Position numbers and translations under genes: made by a program | Notes under the pieces: generated by a model | Told to the model about the DNA's origin: nothing | What the model saw: only the letters and a program-made list of their open reading frames with translations | The model's database searches: none | Shown: one piece after another, positions 37,278-45,811 of the stretch | Layout: each line of letters starts with the position of its first letter | How positions within the stretch are numbered: the stretch's first letter is position 1 | NCBI RefSeq assembly: GCF_002150685.1 | Contig: NZ_MSSW01000064.1 | Coordinates: 1-63,392 of the forward strand | Source of the DNA: Algoriphagus antarcticus | GTDB lineage: Bacteria; Bacteroidota; Bacteroidia; Cytophagales; Cyclobacteriaceae | Direction of reading: 5' to 3' | Length of the DNA: 63,392 bases

Positions 37278-39500
37278 CTAAAACTCACTGAACAAACGAC
37301 TTGTTTGAATCAGTTCTGGATTTAAAGTAAAACTCAGACCTCCTGTTACAGTCCAGGCAATACCAAACCAAGTAGAATCTGTTCCAGACCAACGTCGGAT
37401 TTTTATGGTATAGGTTTTTCCTGGTTGGCCAGTGAATTCTGCAATCTCATAACTGTTATCCCAGGACCCACTATATCCGACTACAGCACCATTTTCATCA
37501 TAAATGATAAGATCTAGGTCAACTTTTAATTGAGACATAAACCAGCTAAAAAACAGGATTGATGTTTTTGTCGCTTTTGAAGTCCATGCCAAGGCTACTT
37601 TTACTTTCCTTGGTCCATGAAAGTGATTTGGCACTGATACTTTATATTCAAAATTCGAAAGTTTATCAGATCCAAAATTTGAAGAACTAAGTAATCCTAT
37701 ATCCCAGCCTCTTAAAGTTGCAGGAGCATTGTGCCACCTTCTGTTTTTAGCGATTTTACATCCTTCATTTGCATTGACAGCTCCGGCACCATCTTTTGCA
37801 TCGACCCCATTACTTACATCCTGCCACCAGGTATTTCCTGTGACATTTTTTGTTGCACTCGCTAATAGAATCGCTCTGCAGCCTTCAGGCCAATGCTTCA
37901 AAGTTGAATTTGTTCCCTGAAGTAAACAGGAGACACCCACAACTGCCGGTGAAGCCATACTTGTACCACTTTTGGTGATTCCATCTGCAGTGACACCCAC
38001 GCCATTTGCACATATTTCTGGTAGTTCTCGGTCACCGTGAGAAGAACTTGGGTTACGAAAAACTGAAGAGGCTGACATGGCAGAAGCTGTATCATCATGA
38101 TTTCCTACTGAAATAGTATTATAGCCTTTATGGTTGACGAATTCGCTGCTTGGGGGAATTATGTTGTCAGCATCACCATTCCAGAAATTCCCAGCTGCAT
38201 GAACGATTAAAGGGTAAGGATCCTTTGTAGCCAGATAATCGCCATAAATATCATCTCCTGACAATGCACCTGAACCAGGCTCGCTTGCCCTGTGGAAACT
38301 TTGATTAATGACTGTACAACCTTTCTCTTTAACAGCCCAGGTTAATGCATCTCTGTCGAAATCATTAGCAGAATACAAGCTACATTCTGGAGCATGTCCA
38401 TCCGGTGTTCCCGATTCTTTATTTCGAATGATGGCATGCACATTTTGAGAATGGTCTGAAGTTGAAGTGGGGCTAGATTTGAATTTTCCTGCAATTACTA
38501 AATTAGTATTGCTTGCAGGACCTCCTTCCCAGACAGCTGCTTTTACCCCATATCCTTTTTCTCCTCCTGAATGGACTACGTCAGACCCGGCAATTGCAAT
38601 AGAATCATCCAGATCTAAAATCCCTTCAGTTTCATGTAAAAGTATTCCGGCGATTTCTTTATTGGCCGCTAACTCACGGATACTCGAAGTTTCGACCTCT
38701 GCAGTAATCAAAGGTGCTATATCATCAACTTTCAAAATTTTTAATTTACCTTCAATAGATTTGGAAAATTTCTCCGAGCGCTCCTGCATTTCCAGTCTTT
38801 GTTCCTGATCTCTTTTACTGTTAGATTCTTTTTCACACTCATTAAGAGCACGATCAGAGGACATGGCTTCTGGTTCTTCTATTTCATACCAAATATCTAC
38901 CAAAACCTTTTTTGGGGGCTTTTCAGAATTGATGAGCGAAAAAAGTGTCGGATGAATCTTTCCAAATTTTGAATTCAGCTTACTACGATGACTTTCCAAG
39001 ATCTTTTCCCCATCCACTCGTCTTCCTTTTTGATCAAATTCAAATGAGATTGGTAAACCGCTTTTTCGGTCAATTGCTTTATAAAATTCAATAAATCCTT
39101 CATCGGTAATTTTATCATTTGGTAATCTCTCCACACCATTTTCAACTAGTTTTAATCTGACAAAACTCCCTATCAACATATTACTTTCCATTTTTGAATT
39201 TGTAGCAATGACAGTAAAAGGGATGACAATTGAATCACTCAATTTCTGAGATTTTGAATTAACAATTGGTTCGATAGTCAATATGTGTTTGCCGGGTGGA
39301 AGTCCATTTTCTGCACTCCATACAAAGTTCCCGCTCTTTCTTGTTGGAGTTACTCTACCATCTACTCCTTGCACCCCAATGCTTTTGATAACAGAATTCA
39401 TATCTGCATCTCGAGAAACATTGATTTCAATTGAGGAATTAGTAGTTAAAATTTCATCACGTGTTAGTCCTACTAAAACATTGTTTTTTTCATTAGCCAT
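37278..39500 (-). CDS. subtilase-type (S8) serine peptidase with divergent triad
   Basis: A 740-residue protein without an obvious signal peptide. The N-terminal part (1-290) is unassigned. The subtilisin fold follows: GVKAAVWEGG (about 323) where the family has its Asp, DHSQNVHAII (about 348) for the His motif, VHAAGNFW for the oxyanion Asn, and GTSMASPAVVG (about 510) with the intact Ser. The catalytic Asp is apparently replaced by Glu. A C-terminal domain (600-740) looks like a beta-sandwich of the proprotein-convertase P type. Target unknown. Confidence 0.8.
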   Translation of the reverse strand: MANEKNNVLVGLTRDEILTTNSSIEINVSRDADMNSVIKSIGVQGVDGRVTPTRKSGNFVWSAENGLPPGKHILTIEPIVNSKSQKLSDSIVIPFTVIATNSKMESNMLIGSFVRLKLVENGVERLPNDKITDEGFIEFYKAIDRKSGLPISFEFDQKGRRVDGEKILESHRSKLNSKFGKIHPTLFSLINSEKPPKKVLVDIWYEIEEPEAMSSDRALNECEKESNSKRDQEQRLEMQERSEKFSKSIEGKLKILKVDDIAPLITAEVETSSIRELAANKEIAGILLHETEGILDLDDSIAIAGSDVVHSGGEKGYGVKAAVWEGGPASNTNLVIAGKFKSSPTSTSDHSQNVHAIIRNKESGTPDGHAPECSLYSANDFDRDALTWAVKEKGCTVINQSFHRASEPGSGALSGDDIYGDYLATKDPYPLIVHAAGNFWNGDADNIIPPSSEFVNHKGYNTISVGNHDDTASAMSASSVFRNPSSSHGDRELPEICANGVGVTADGITKSGTSMASPAVVGVSCLLQGTNSTLKHWPEGCRAILLASATKNVTGNTWWQDVSNGVDAKDGAGAVNANEGCKIAKNRRWHNAPATLRGWDIGLLSSSNFGSDKLSNFEYKVSVPNHFHGPRKVKVALAWTSKATKTSILFFSWFMSQLKVDLDLIIYDENGAVVGYSGSWDNSYEIAEFTGQPGKTYTIKIRRWSGTDSTWFGIAWTVTGGLSFTLNPELIQTSRLFSEF

Positions 39501-39533
39501 AATGTGCTCCTTTCTTAGTTTTAAAAGTGAATA

Positions 39534-40284
39534 ATAATTTTTCTTTTATATTTGCTTTACATCTATAGATTTCAATATGAAAAAAAAATTGTGGTATCGT
39601 GGTTATTTTTCGATACACTGTTTTTATTTAGGTTTTTTCAAGTCAATACAATGTATTTAGTTTTTAATAAAAACATTTGGTCTACTTTCAATTCATTAGC
39701 GGAGAATCGTTTTCTTTAACGAAATGAATAGCTTTTACTTCCCTGAAAAAGCTAATGTAATTGAAGTTATTAAAAATACAGTGTCAGTAAATGGCTGTTT
39801 TTTCTTGGCAAGTAATTTTTTTATTGAGATAAATTTAAATTAAAATTTAGAGTATTAATTTACATATTACAGATTAGTTAATTTTACTTTAGTTTAAAGC
39901 AGTGATTATTTTTGTTTATATTAATGTGTAATTGATTATCAATTAATTTGTTGTGTCGTTTCGCATTAATTATTGATTTTTACTATTCAAAACATAGCGT
40001 AATTAGTTTTTGAATAGTAATTATATGCATATCCAAGTAACTGCACATTTAATCTTTGAAGTAATGATTGAATTTTAAATTTGGCAATTCTCTCCCCCGC
40101 GGCAGAGGGTTATTTAGAATAGCAAAGACCAAACTTAATTCTAGTACGTGCATTCATGCGAATACCCATGATTTTTTAGGAGTAAGAAAAAAAATCTCCT
40201 TCAGGTTGTAGAAGACGACCTCGCTTGGTTTAGATTCGGGATTATTTCCTATAAAAGTAAATATGTATATCCGCAACCAGACCA
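39534..40284. other. long AT-rich gap upstream of the subtilase gene
   Basis: Nearly 750 bases with no convincing gene on either strand; poly-T/A tracts and the likely subtilase promoter. It contrasts with the compact gene spacing elsewhere. Confidence 0.5.
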
Positions 40285-40370
40285 GAAGCCAAATTAAATT
40301 TCTCGCACCTCGACTTAGCTCGGTGTCCGGATAGAATGGCTATGAGCAAAGAGGAAAAATTCTGACCTCG
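40285..40370. repeat. non-coding repeat shared with 22665-22745
   Basis: See the entry at 22665: AGCCAAATTAAATTTC, GCACCTCG, TAGCTCGGTGTCCGGA in the same order. Confidence 0.45.
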
Positions 40371-40419
40371 TTGGCTGAGCGATGTGTAGCCGTTTGGTAA
40401 AGGATCCATTGCTGGTAAT

Positions 40420-40520
40420 AATGCGGCTAATTATAAAAGTTAATCTTGATTTATCCCTCGGAACCAATGGATTTTGAACTCCTTTTACTTCAAATTTATT
40501 GTGGGTAGTTTTAAAAGCGC
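40420..40520 (-). pseudogene. C-terminal remnant of a Fic-family gene
   Basis: AFKTTHNKFEVKGVQN, PRDKSRLTFI aligns residue for residue with the region between the Fic domain and the winged helix of the Fic protein ending at 54519 (ALKTIQEKLLKKLEVKGIQN, PREKSILTFI). Nothing of the catalytic motif is left. Confidence 0.55.
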
Positions 40521-40551
40521 CAACCAAATAGACGTGATAAGTAAGCATGAT

Positions 40552-41823
40552 TTAAATCAATTTCGCCAAGGCAATCAGGATTCCAACCATTCCGCCAACT
40601 ACGGCTCCATTTAGTCGAATGTATTGCAGATCACTTCCAACTTTTTCTTCAATTTGAGCGACTAATTCCTCGTTGTCCAGCTTACTGAGACTGTTGCGAA
40701 CCATATTTCCGATTTCTCCATGAAATTGAGTGATCAGCTGAGAGACGGTATCCTTGATCCAACGATTGATTTTATTTTGTACATCGAGGTCGTTTTCTAA
40801 ATCGAGGATTACTTTGTTCAATTTGGAAATCACAAACTGCATGAGTGGGGTTTCGTCATGTTCAAGCTGTTGCCTGATTGTTTGTTTGAAGCCTGTCAGC
40901 AGGTTTTGGATGATCTTTTCGGCATCTGAATGTTGCGTAAATCCTTGGATAAAATTGTCGATCATTTTTCGGCTGTCCGCATCTCCCGAAGCTACTTGCT
41001 GCGCAAAATCCAACATCCAATGATCAAACTTAGCACGAATCGGATGGGTGGGATTCGTTTTGGCTTCGGCTAGAAACTCCTCTGCATTTCGGAGAAGATC
41101 ATCTGCAAGTACATTTAGATCAATTCCCCCGATAGATTTTGCCAAGGAAAGTGTGAGGCCTTTTACCAGGCTTTTGTGTCCGTATTCAGCGGCTGCATAT
41201 TCCAATTTGTCGAGCAAAAGTTTTCTGGTGTCAGGACTGTAAACTGCCGTGGAACTCGCGTCAATCATCAGCTCCCAAAGTTGGTGGTGATCGCCATTTT
41301 TAATCGATTTCTCCAACCATTCCGCTAGGAATGTGGCCAAATCCAGGTTGTTGATCTGTTCGTTGAGCATTGCTCTAAGCGCAGTAGCCATTTTTGGATT
41401 GTCCACTTCGTCGGCCAACTTCACCACGATTTTCTTCACCACGGAAATAGTTTTCTGTTGGTTCGTGGGTTTTTTCAGAAAGGATATAATAGCCTTGGTC
41501 GGATTCATTTCGCTCATTTTCTCCGAGATGACGGCTGGAGAAAGCCATTGGTTAGTGACCAAATCGACTATGCCTTCGGTAAGCTTTCCTCTGTTTTTAG
41601 CTATTATATTGGTGTGTCTTTTGAAATAGGGGATGGGTATTTCACGGAACAAGGCACTTACGGCAAACCAATCTGCAAATCCTCCGATCGCTGCTGCCTC
41701 AAAACCTGCCAACACAACCTTCCAGCTGTGATGTGACAGAAATCCTACCCGCAACATCACTTCAAAAAACACCAAACCGACAAGGGCAACGGCTAAAGAG
41801 ATTGTTCCAATTCTGTTTTTCAT
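40552..41823 (-). CDS. DUF445 family membrane-associated protein
   Basis: A 423-residue protein with an N-terminal transmembrane helix (residues 5-27) and a C-terminal one (VVGGMVGILIALAKLI). Between them is a long amphipathic helical region; the paired GGFADWFAVSALFRE (about 45-60) and C-terminal LNGAVVGGMVG motifs are the hallmarks of DUF445 (PF04286). Members are inner-membrane proteins of unknown function, sometimes called YheB-type. It is transcribed away from the HicAB locus. Confidence 0.88.
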   Translation of the reverse strand: MKNRIGTISLAVALVGLVFFEVMLRVGFLSHHSWKVVLAGFEAAAIGGFADWFAVSALFREIPIPYFKRHTNIIAKNRGKLTEGIVDLVTNQWLSPAVISEKMSEMNPTKAIISFLKKPTNQQKTISVVKKIVVKLADEVDNPKMATALRAMLNEQINNLDLATFLAEWLEKSIKNGDHHQLWELMIDASSTAVYSPDTRKLLLDKLEYAAAEYGHKSLVKGLTLSLAKSIGGIDLNVLADDLLRNAEEFLAEAKTNPTHPIRAKFDHWMLDFAQQVASGDADSRKMIDNFIQGFTQHSDAEKIIQNLLTGFKQTIRQQLEHDETPLMQFVISKLNKVILDLENDLDVQNKINRWIKDTVSQLITQFHGEIGNMVRNSLSKLDNEELVAQIEEKVGSDLQYIRLNGAVVGGMVGILIALAKLI

Positions 41824-42099
41824 AGGGTAGTAAGGTGGAAGAACAGTTGCAATATAAAAATCACAACTAGCTCACAGGCTGGTTTTACTTTCAACTTTAC
41901 AATTCTTGTTCTAGTAAATTACCATAATGATTTAGATTGGTCGTTTGGAGTTCTGATTACTTTACAGGTTACGGAAAGCTCAATATCTATAAATGGCTCA
42001 GTTAGAGTCTATTAAAAACAACAAAGTGGGAAATAAATATGGTTGTTACTTTTTACCTACTTTCTTGTTATTAAGTAGCAAATTTGTTACTTTTTGATA

Positions 42100-42282
42100 A
42101 TGAAAGTAAAGGAACTGCAAAAGTTACTTTATGAGGATGGATGGAAAATTAAAAATCAGAAATGAAGCCATCAGCAACTCATACATCCGGTAAAGCCTGG
42201 AAAAGTGACGGTTCCAATCCATGGAGGGGACGTGCCGCCAGGAACTTTAAACTCCATTCTGAAACAGGCGGGGCTGAAATAG
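42100..42282 (+). pseudogene. hicA: HicA mRNA interferase with one nonsense mutation
   Basis: Reading through gives a full 60-residue HicA: ELQKLLYEDGWKIKNQK, stop, SHQQLIHPVKPGKVTVPIHG and TLNSILKQAGLK. The UGA at 42163-42165 stands where HicA has Gly of its conserved GSH motif; GGA to TGA is a single base change. The rest, including the catalytic His context, is undamaged, which suggests recent loss. hicB follows after 91 bases. Confidence 0.8.
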
Positions 42283-42373
42283 TCACTCCTTGCTTCCGAG
42301 TTTACAAATAAGCAATAGCAACACCGGAACAATACCGGAACAACAATAGAATAGCACGACAAATAAAAAGGAA

Positions 42374-42763
42374 ATGGAAATCGTAAAAATCCCAATGACC
42401 ATCGAAAGGCAAGGAGGCAAGGTATTGTTGGGGAGAGTAGAATACAACGACAACCTAATGACAGACTTTGCGCAAACCGTAGAAGAACTGGAAACTAAAA
42501 TCAAAGGACTATTGTGGGGCTTTGAAAAGCTCGCACCAGAACAAGTGAAATTCATTTGTCAATATGACATTTATGCGTTATTTCAGAAGTTTGACTTTTT
42601 GAAAATATCCAACGTAGCTGAGCATGCAGGTATGAATCCTGGACTTCTAAGACAATATGTATCAGGAGCTAAAAGCCCATCAGAAGAACAGGTTAAAAAG
42701 ATAGAAAGAACACTTCATAAACTCGCAGAAGAACTAAAGGAAGCAATAATCGTCACTTGGTAA
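42374..42763 (+). CDS. hicB: HicB-type antitoxin with C-terminal helix-turn-helix
   Basis: A 129-residue protein. The N-terminal 60 residues have the partial RNase-H-like HicB fold (MEIVKIPMTIERQGGKVL, FAQTVEELETKIKGLL). Residues about 75-115 form a Cro-like helix-turn-helix (KISNVAEHAGMNPGLLRQYVSGAKSPS) for autoregulation. It lies downstream of the broken hicA on the same strand and is intact, so it could still act as a repressor or as protection against imported HicA. Confidence 0.8.
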   Translation: MEIVKIPMTIERQGGKVLLGRVEYNDNLMTDFAQTVEELETKIKGLLWGFEKLAPEQVKFICQYDIYALFQKFDFLKISNVAEHAGMNPGLLRQYVSGAKSPSEEQVKKIERTLHKLAEELKEAIIVTW

Positions 42764-42785
42764 AAACAAAACCCCTCATTTTTTG

Positions 42786-42858
42786 ATGTGAAAGACGTAC
42801 TTCCGACTACTGTATTGCCTTATAGCTTGCGCTCTGCTCTCAATCTTCATTCAGGTGG
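42786..42858 (+). repeat. structured hairpin repeat, copy 7 (degenerate core)
   Basis: ACGTACTTCCGACTACTGTATTGCC keeps the CCGAC loop word; the tail ATTCAGGTGGGG is well kept. It starts about 20 bases after hicB. Confidence 0.5.
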
Positions 42859-43035
42859 GGAGAAGCCAAAATTCCAGATAATCTTTTTAATCGCATAAAG
42901 TAATGAGTTGCTTACAGCTTGATAAAAAAAATAAATCCTTTTGCACTGGAAAGCGTTTCTATCAGCAATTTGAAGTTTTGCCCAGCGGTAGCAGGTACGA
43001 AATTCATTACTTTTGCTGCATCTAATCACCACAAA

Positions 43036-43494
43036 ATGTTTCTCGACATATTTATCGCCATGCTATGGAGCATTTCCCCTTTTGGAGAGGCGAAATTCGG
43101 TATCCCTTACGCGCTGCTGAATGATATAAATATTTATCTGGCCTTTGTTCTTTGCTTTTTTGCCAATGTGCTGGTATTCCCTTTAATGTCGTTTTTTTTA
43201 GATGTAGTAAATCGTTATTTCATGAAATGGAATCACTACAAAAAAGCAGCGATTTTTGTAGGGCGTAGAGCCAAAGCTGGCGCGGGCAAAAATGTGAAAA
43301 AATATGGTTTTTGGGGGCTAATGGTCTTTGTGCTGATTCCACTTCCCGGCACTGGTGTGTATGCGGGTACCATAGCAGGCTATCTTTTTGGGTTGGATAG
43401 AAAGAAAGCTTTTCTAGCAAATACTATCGGGATTTTTATCTCATGCGCCATTGTGTGGGTGACCACTGTAGTAGCCATGGGAGGTTATAATTAA
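43036..43494 (+). CDS. small multidrug export protein family (PF06695)
   Basis: 152 residues from the ATG at 43036; the frame is open to a TTG 117 bases upstream, but those residues are polar and unlike the family. Four or so hydrophobic segments, SPFGEAKFGIPYAL (about 14-27) and VLIPLPGTGVYAGTIAGYLFG (about 96-116), match the family. It is a small inner-membrane protein named for export, though its substrates are not established. Confidence 0.78.
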   Translation: MFLDIFIAMLWSISPFGEAKFGIPYALLNDINIYLAFVLCFFANVLVFPLMSFFLDVVNRYFMKWNHYKKAAIFVGRRAKAGAGKNVKKYGFWGLMVFVLIPLPGTGVYAGTIAGYLFGLDRKKAFLANTIGIFISCAIVWVTTVVAMGGYN

Positions 43495-43503
43495 TCTGCA
43501 AAA

Positions 43504-43731
43504 GAACCGCCCCCTACGATTAGTAAATTTTTGGAATCCTCTCTGAATAGTAAAGAAGAGGCAGGTGCGAAGATTCAAGGCATATTATGGGCAATTAGCT
43601 CAGTGGCATTCATCATTTCCAGAGGTTCACCAGTTTTGGAATTGCTAAAAATGTATTGCGCAAAAACAGAAGGAATGTTACGATTGGCATTCGCTTTTGC
43701 AACAGTTACCATCTTCATAGCCAAAAGTGTA
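43504..43731 (-). pseudogene. internal fragment of the ornithine cyclodeaminase gene
   Basis: About 228 bases match 45027-45243 of the intact gene at 44486-45424 on the same strand with scattered substitutions and short indels. No open frame survives in the gene's own strand; a long plus-strand frame here is an artefact of that copy. Confidence 0.75.
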
Positions 43732-43746
43732 CGATTTTGTCAAAAA

Positions 43747-43902
43747 TCAGACAATAGGTTTTCTATTCCTTTGGTTTTCGAAATAAGCAACGATTTCTTC
43801 GGGACTCAAATCCATTATGTCTTTCGAAATCCGCGCTCTCTGCTCTCGCATGTATTTCACTGCGTCGAAAGTCTTTTCCTTTTGTTTCTTCTTAGTCTTC
43901 AT
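43747..43902 (-). CDS. small antitoxin-like protein next to a PIN gene
   Basis: A 51-residue protein starting at the ATG at 43902: MKTKKKQKEKTFDAVKYM, then REQRARISKDIM and LSPEEIVAYFENQ. The layout (basic N-terminus, helical, F/Y-ENQ end) is that of a small antitoxin of the type that accompanies PIN toxins in Bacteroidota. Its start overlaps the PIN stop by 11 bases. Confidence 0.6.
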   Translation of the reverse strand: MKTKKKQKEKTFDAVKYMREQRARISKDIMDLSPEEIVAYFENQRNRKPIV

Positions 43903-44355
43903 TTGACAGAAGTTCTCTTGGTGAACGGATATCTATTTGTTTGTAGCCTTCTGCTAAGTTTACGGAATTATAACCAATAATACGAACCACATTCACAATA
44001 TGTTTGAAATTCCAACTTACCAAAATATTGGCGTTGTGAATGGTTGCAAGTGCAATGTGAAGACAATCTGCATAGGATGTTATACCTATAACACCTTCCT
44101 CAATATACCTTTTAGCCAATGCGACAGATTCAATGTCAGATTTTACGAATTCAGTTGATTTTTTTAGTAAGGATTCAGCTCTTTGTCTCACTTTTTGAGG
44201 TGCAGAAAAGAGCTCGTCTCTGTGATATTCGAAAAAATCTTGACGAATTCATTATTGTCAATCCTCTTGAATAAAGGGTCTGTATATTCTTGGAATTCCT
44301 CGTCAAGGAGACCTCCAAAAACAGAAGTGTCCAGATAAATACGTAGTTTTTTCAT
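43892..44355 (-). pseudogene. PIN-domain toxin with one frameshift
   Basis: The N-terminus MKKLRIYLDTSVFGGLLDEE carries the first PIN acidic residue. The C-terminal half continues in another frame from about 44190 (VRQRAESLLKKS, GVIGITSYADCLHIALATIH, ILVSWNFKHIVN) with the remaining PIN acidic residues. The two parts are offset by one frame near 44225-44245. PIN toxins are RNases. An antitoxin gene overlaps the 3' end. Confidence 0.7.
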
Positions 44356-44485
44356 TTCTCAAATTTAAATGGTTTGATGATTTGTTAATTTCACGTGCGA
44401 GTTTTCTATCCTTAATCCTAACGATCAAATAGATGTATAGGTGAAATAAGGATTTCAAATTCACCCTCATCATTTATACTAATCC

Positions 44486-45424
44486 CTACCCATTATAGCT
44501 TTTATAAACCAGTAGCGCAGCTGCAAGATCTTCTATAGCCAAGCCAGCAGATTTGAAAAGTGTTATCTCTTCGCTGGAAGTTCTCCCAGGGTGGATGCCT
44601 TTAACCAATTCAACAATGTCTGCTTTGACATCTTCTGCTGTGATGATGCCGTCAGCTATAGGAATCGCAAGTTCGCCTGTCTCATGAAGAGCACCGGCAC
44701 GTGAATCGACGAAGATAGAACTCTTACTAATGGCCACATCGTCGGTTTCACGGGTGTCTGGTTTATGTGAACCAATCATATCTAAGTGAGTTCCAGACTT
44801 TATCCATTCTCCTTTGATAATTGGAGTTTTAGAAAGCGTGGCGCAGGAGATAACATCTGCCTTGCGCGCTGCTTCTTCCAAATTAGTTACTGTTTCCGCA
44901 TCTATTCCCTGATCTTTCAAACCTGCTACGAATTCATCCATCTTTGCGGTATTCCTCATCCAGACACTGACTTTTTCGAAATTTCTAACAGACATATGAG
45001 CCTGAACCAATTGGCTAGCCACAGAACCACCGCCTACGATTAGTAGATTTTCGGCATCTTTTCTGGATAGGTAAGAAGAGGCAAGTGCGGAGGAGCAAGC
45101 TGTTCTTCTGGCAGTAAGCTCAGTGGCATTCATCATGGCCAGCGGTTCACCTGTTTTAGAATTGCTAAGAATGTACTGCGCAAAAATAGAAGGCATGTTA
45201 CGATTGGCATTTGCCGGAGCTACAGTTACCTGCTTCATGCCCATGTAATCGTTGTTCCAAACCGGCATTAGGATCAGCGTATTTTCGTCTCCTTCCGGTG
45301 TTTTGTAAAAATGATGATGCCTTACTGGCATGGTGTAGTCAGTCTGAAAAATCCCACGGAGCGCTTCAATCAGTTTTTTGTATTCCAGATATTTACTGAT
45401 TTTCTCATCAGGTATTATAAGCAT
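44486..45424 (-). CDS. ornithine cyclodeaminase/mu-crystallin family protein
   Basis: A 312-residue NAD(P)-dependent enzyme of the family that includes ornithine cyclodeaminase, alanine dehydrogenase (archaeal type) and delta1-pyrroline-2-carboxylate reductase. The N-terminal substrate domain (1-120, VRHHHFYKTPEG and ARRTACSSALAS) is followed by a Rossmann motif LLIVGGGSVASQLVQAH near 128. A conserved MIGSHKPDTRETDD lies near 215. The substrate cannot be told from sequence. Two partial copies of this gene lie elsewhere in the island. Confidence 0.85.
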   Translation of the reverse strand: MLIIPDEKISKYLEYKKLIEALRGIFQTDYTMPVRHHHFYKTPEGDENTLILMPVWNNDYMGMKQVTVAPANANRNMPSIFAQYILSNSKTGEPLAMMNATELTARRTACSSALASSYLSRKDAENLLIVGGGSVASQLVQAHMSVRNFEKVSVWMRNTAKMDEFVAGLKDQGIDAETVTNLEEAARKADVISCATLSKTPIIKGEWIKSGTHLDMIGSHKPDTRETDDVAISKSSIFVDSRAGALHETGELAIPIADGIITAEDVKADIVELVKGIHPGRTSSEEITLFKSAGLAIEDLAAALLVYKSYNG

Positions 45425-45524
45425 GGGAGAGTTTTGTCTTGGTTTAAGATTCCAAGTTGGGGAATTTTACCTATAATTCCCCTTGATTCAACTATCAGTG
45501 ACAATTTGAAATGGTTTACTGACT

Positions 45525-45605
45525 ACTGTGTTCCAATTGCAAATTGGATTGGATAGGAAGGTGTAGTTACTTCCGACTACTTGTACGGAACTATGCTTAG
45601 TGGAG
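45525..45605 (+). repeat. structured hairpin repeat, copy 8
   Basis: GCAAATTGGATTGGATAGG, then AAGGTGTAGTTAC...CCGACTACTTGTACGG...AACTATGCTTAG; the right arm is partly diverged and the tail is lost. Confidence 0.55.
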
Positions 45606-45811
45606 CTAAAGAGATCTTCTTCATAATCTTGCAATCTTTTCCCCTAGGAATCTGCTGAGTATTATTCTCCATAGCGATTCTTAATACATTGCGGCAATGT
45701 TTGGTCATTTCATTATTTCCATCGGGATTTTATTGCTCTTTTACCACGATAAAACACTAGGAACTCGTAAGAAAGCAGGGGAATGGACTTTGGGATAGAA
45801 GTCCTAAAATA

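Noticed and set aside
40315..40548. 77-codon minus-strand frame taken as a gene
   Set aside because: Only about 33 residues match the Fic C-terminal region; it is a remnant running into non-coding repeat.
42919..43035. Upstream extension of the small multidrug export gene
   Set aside because: TTG start and polar residues unlike the family; the ATG at 43036 begins the hydrophobic family sequence.
43531..43980. 149-codon plus-strand open frame
   Set aside because: Its left half is the antisense of a copied piece of the ornithine cyclodeaminase gene and its right half overlaps the minus-strand antitoxin and PIN genes; no family match.
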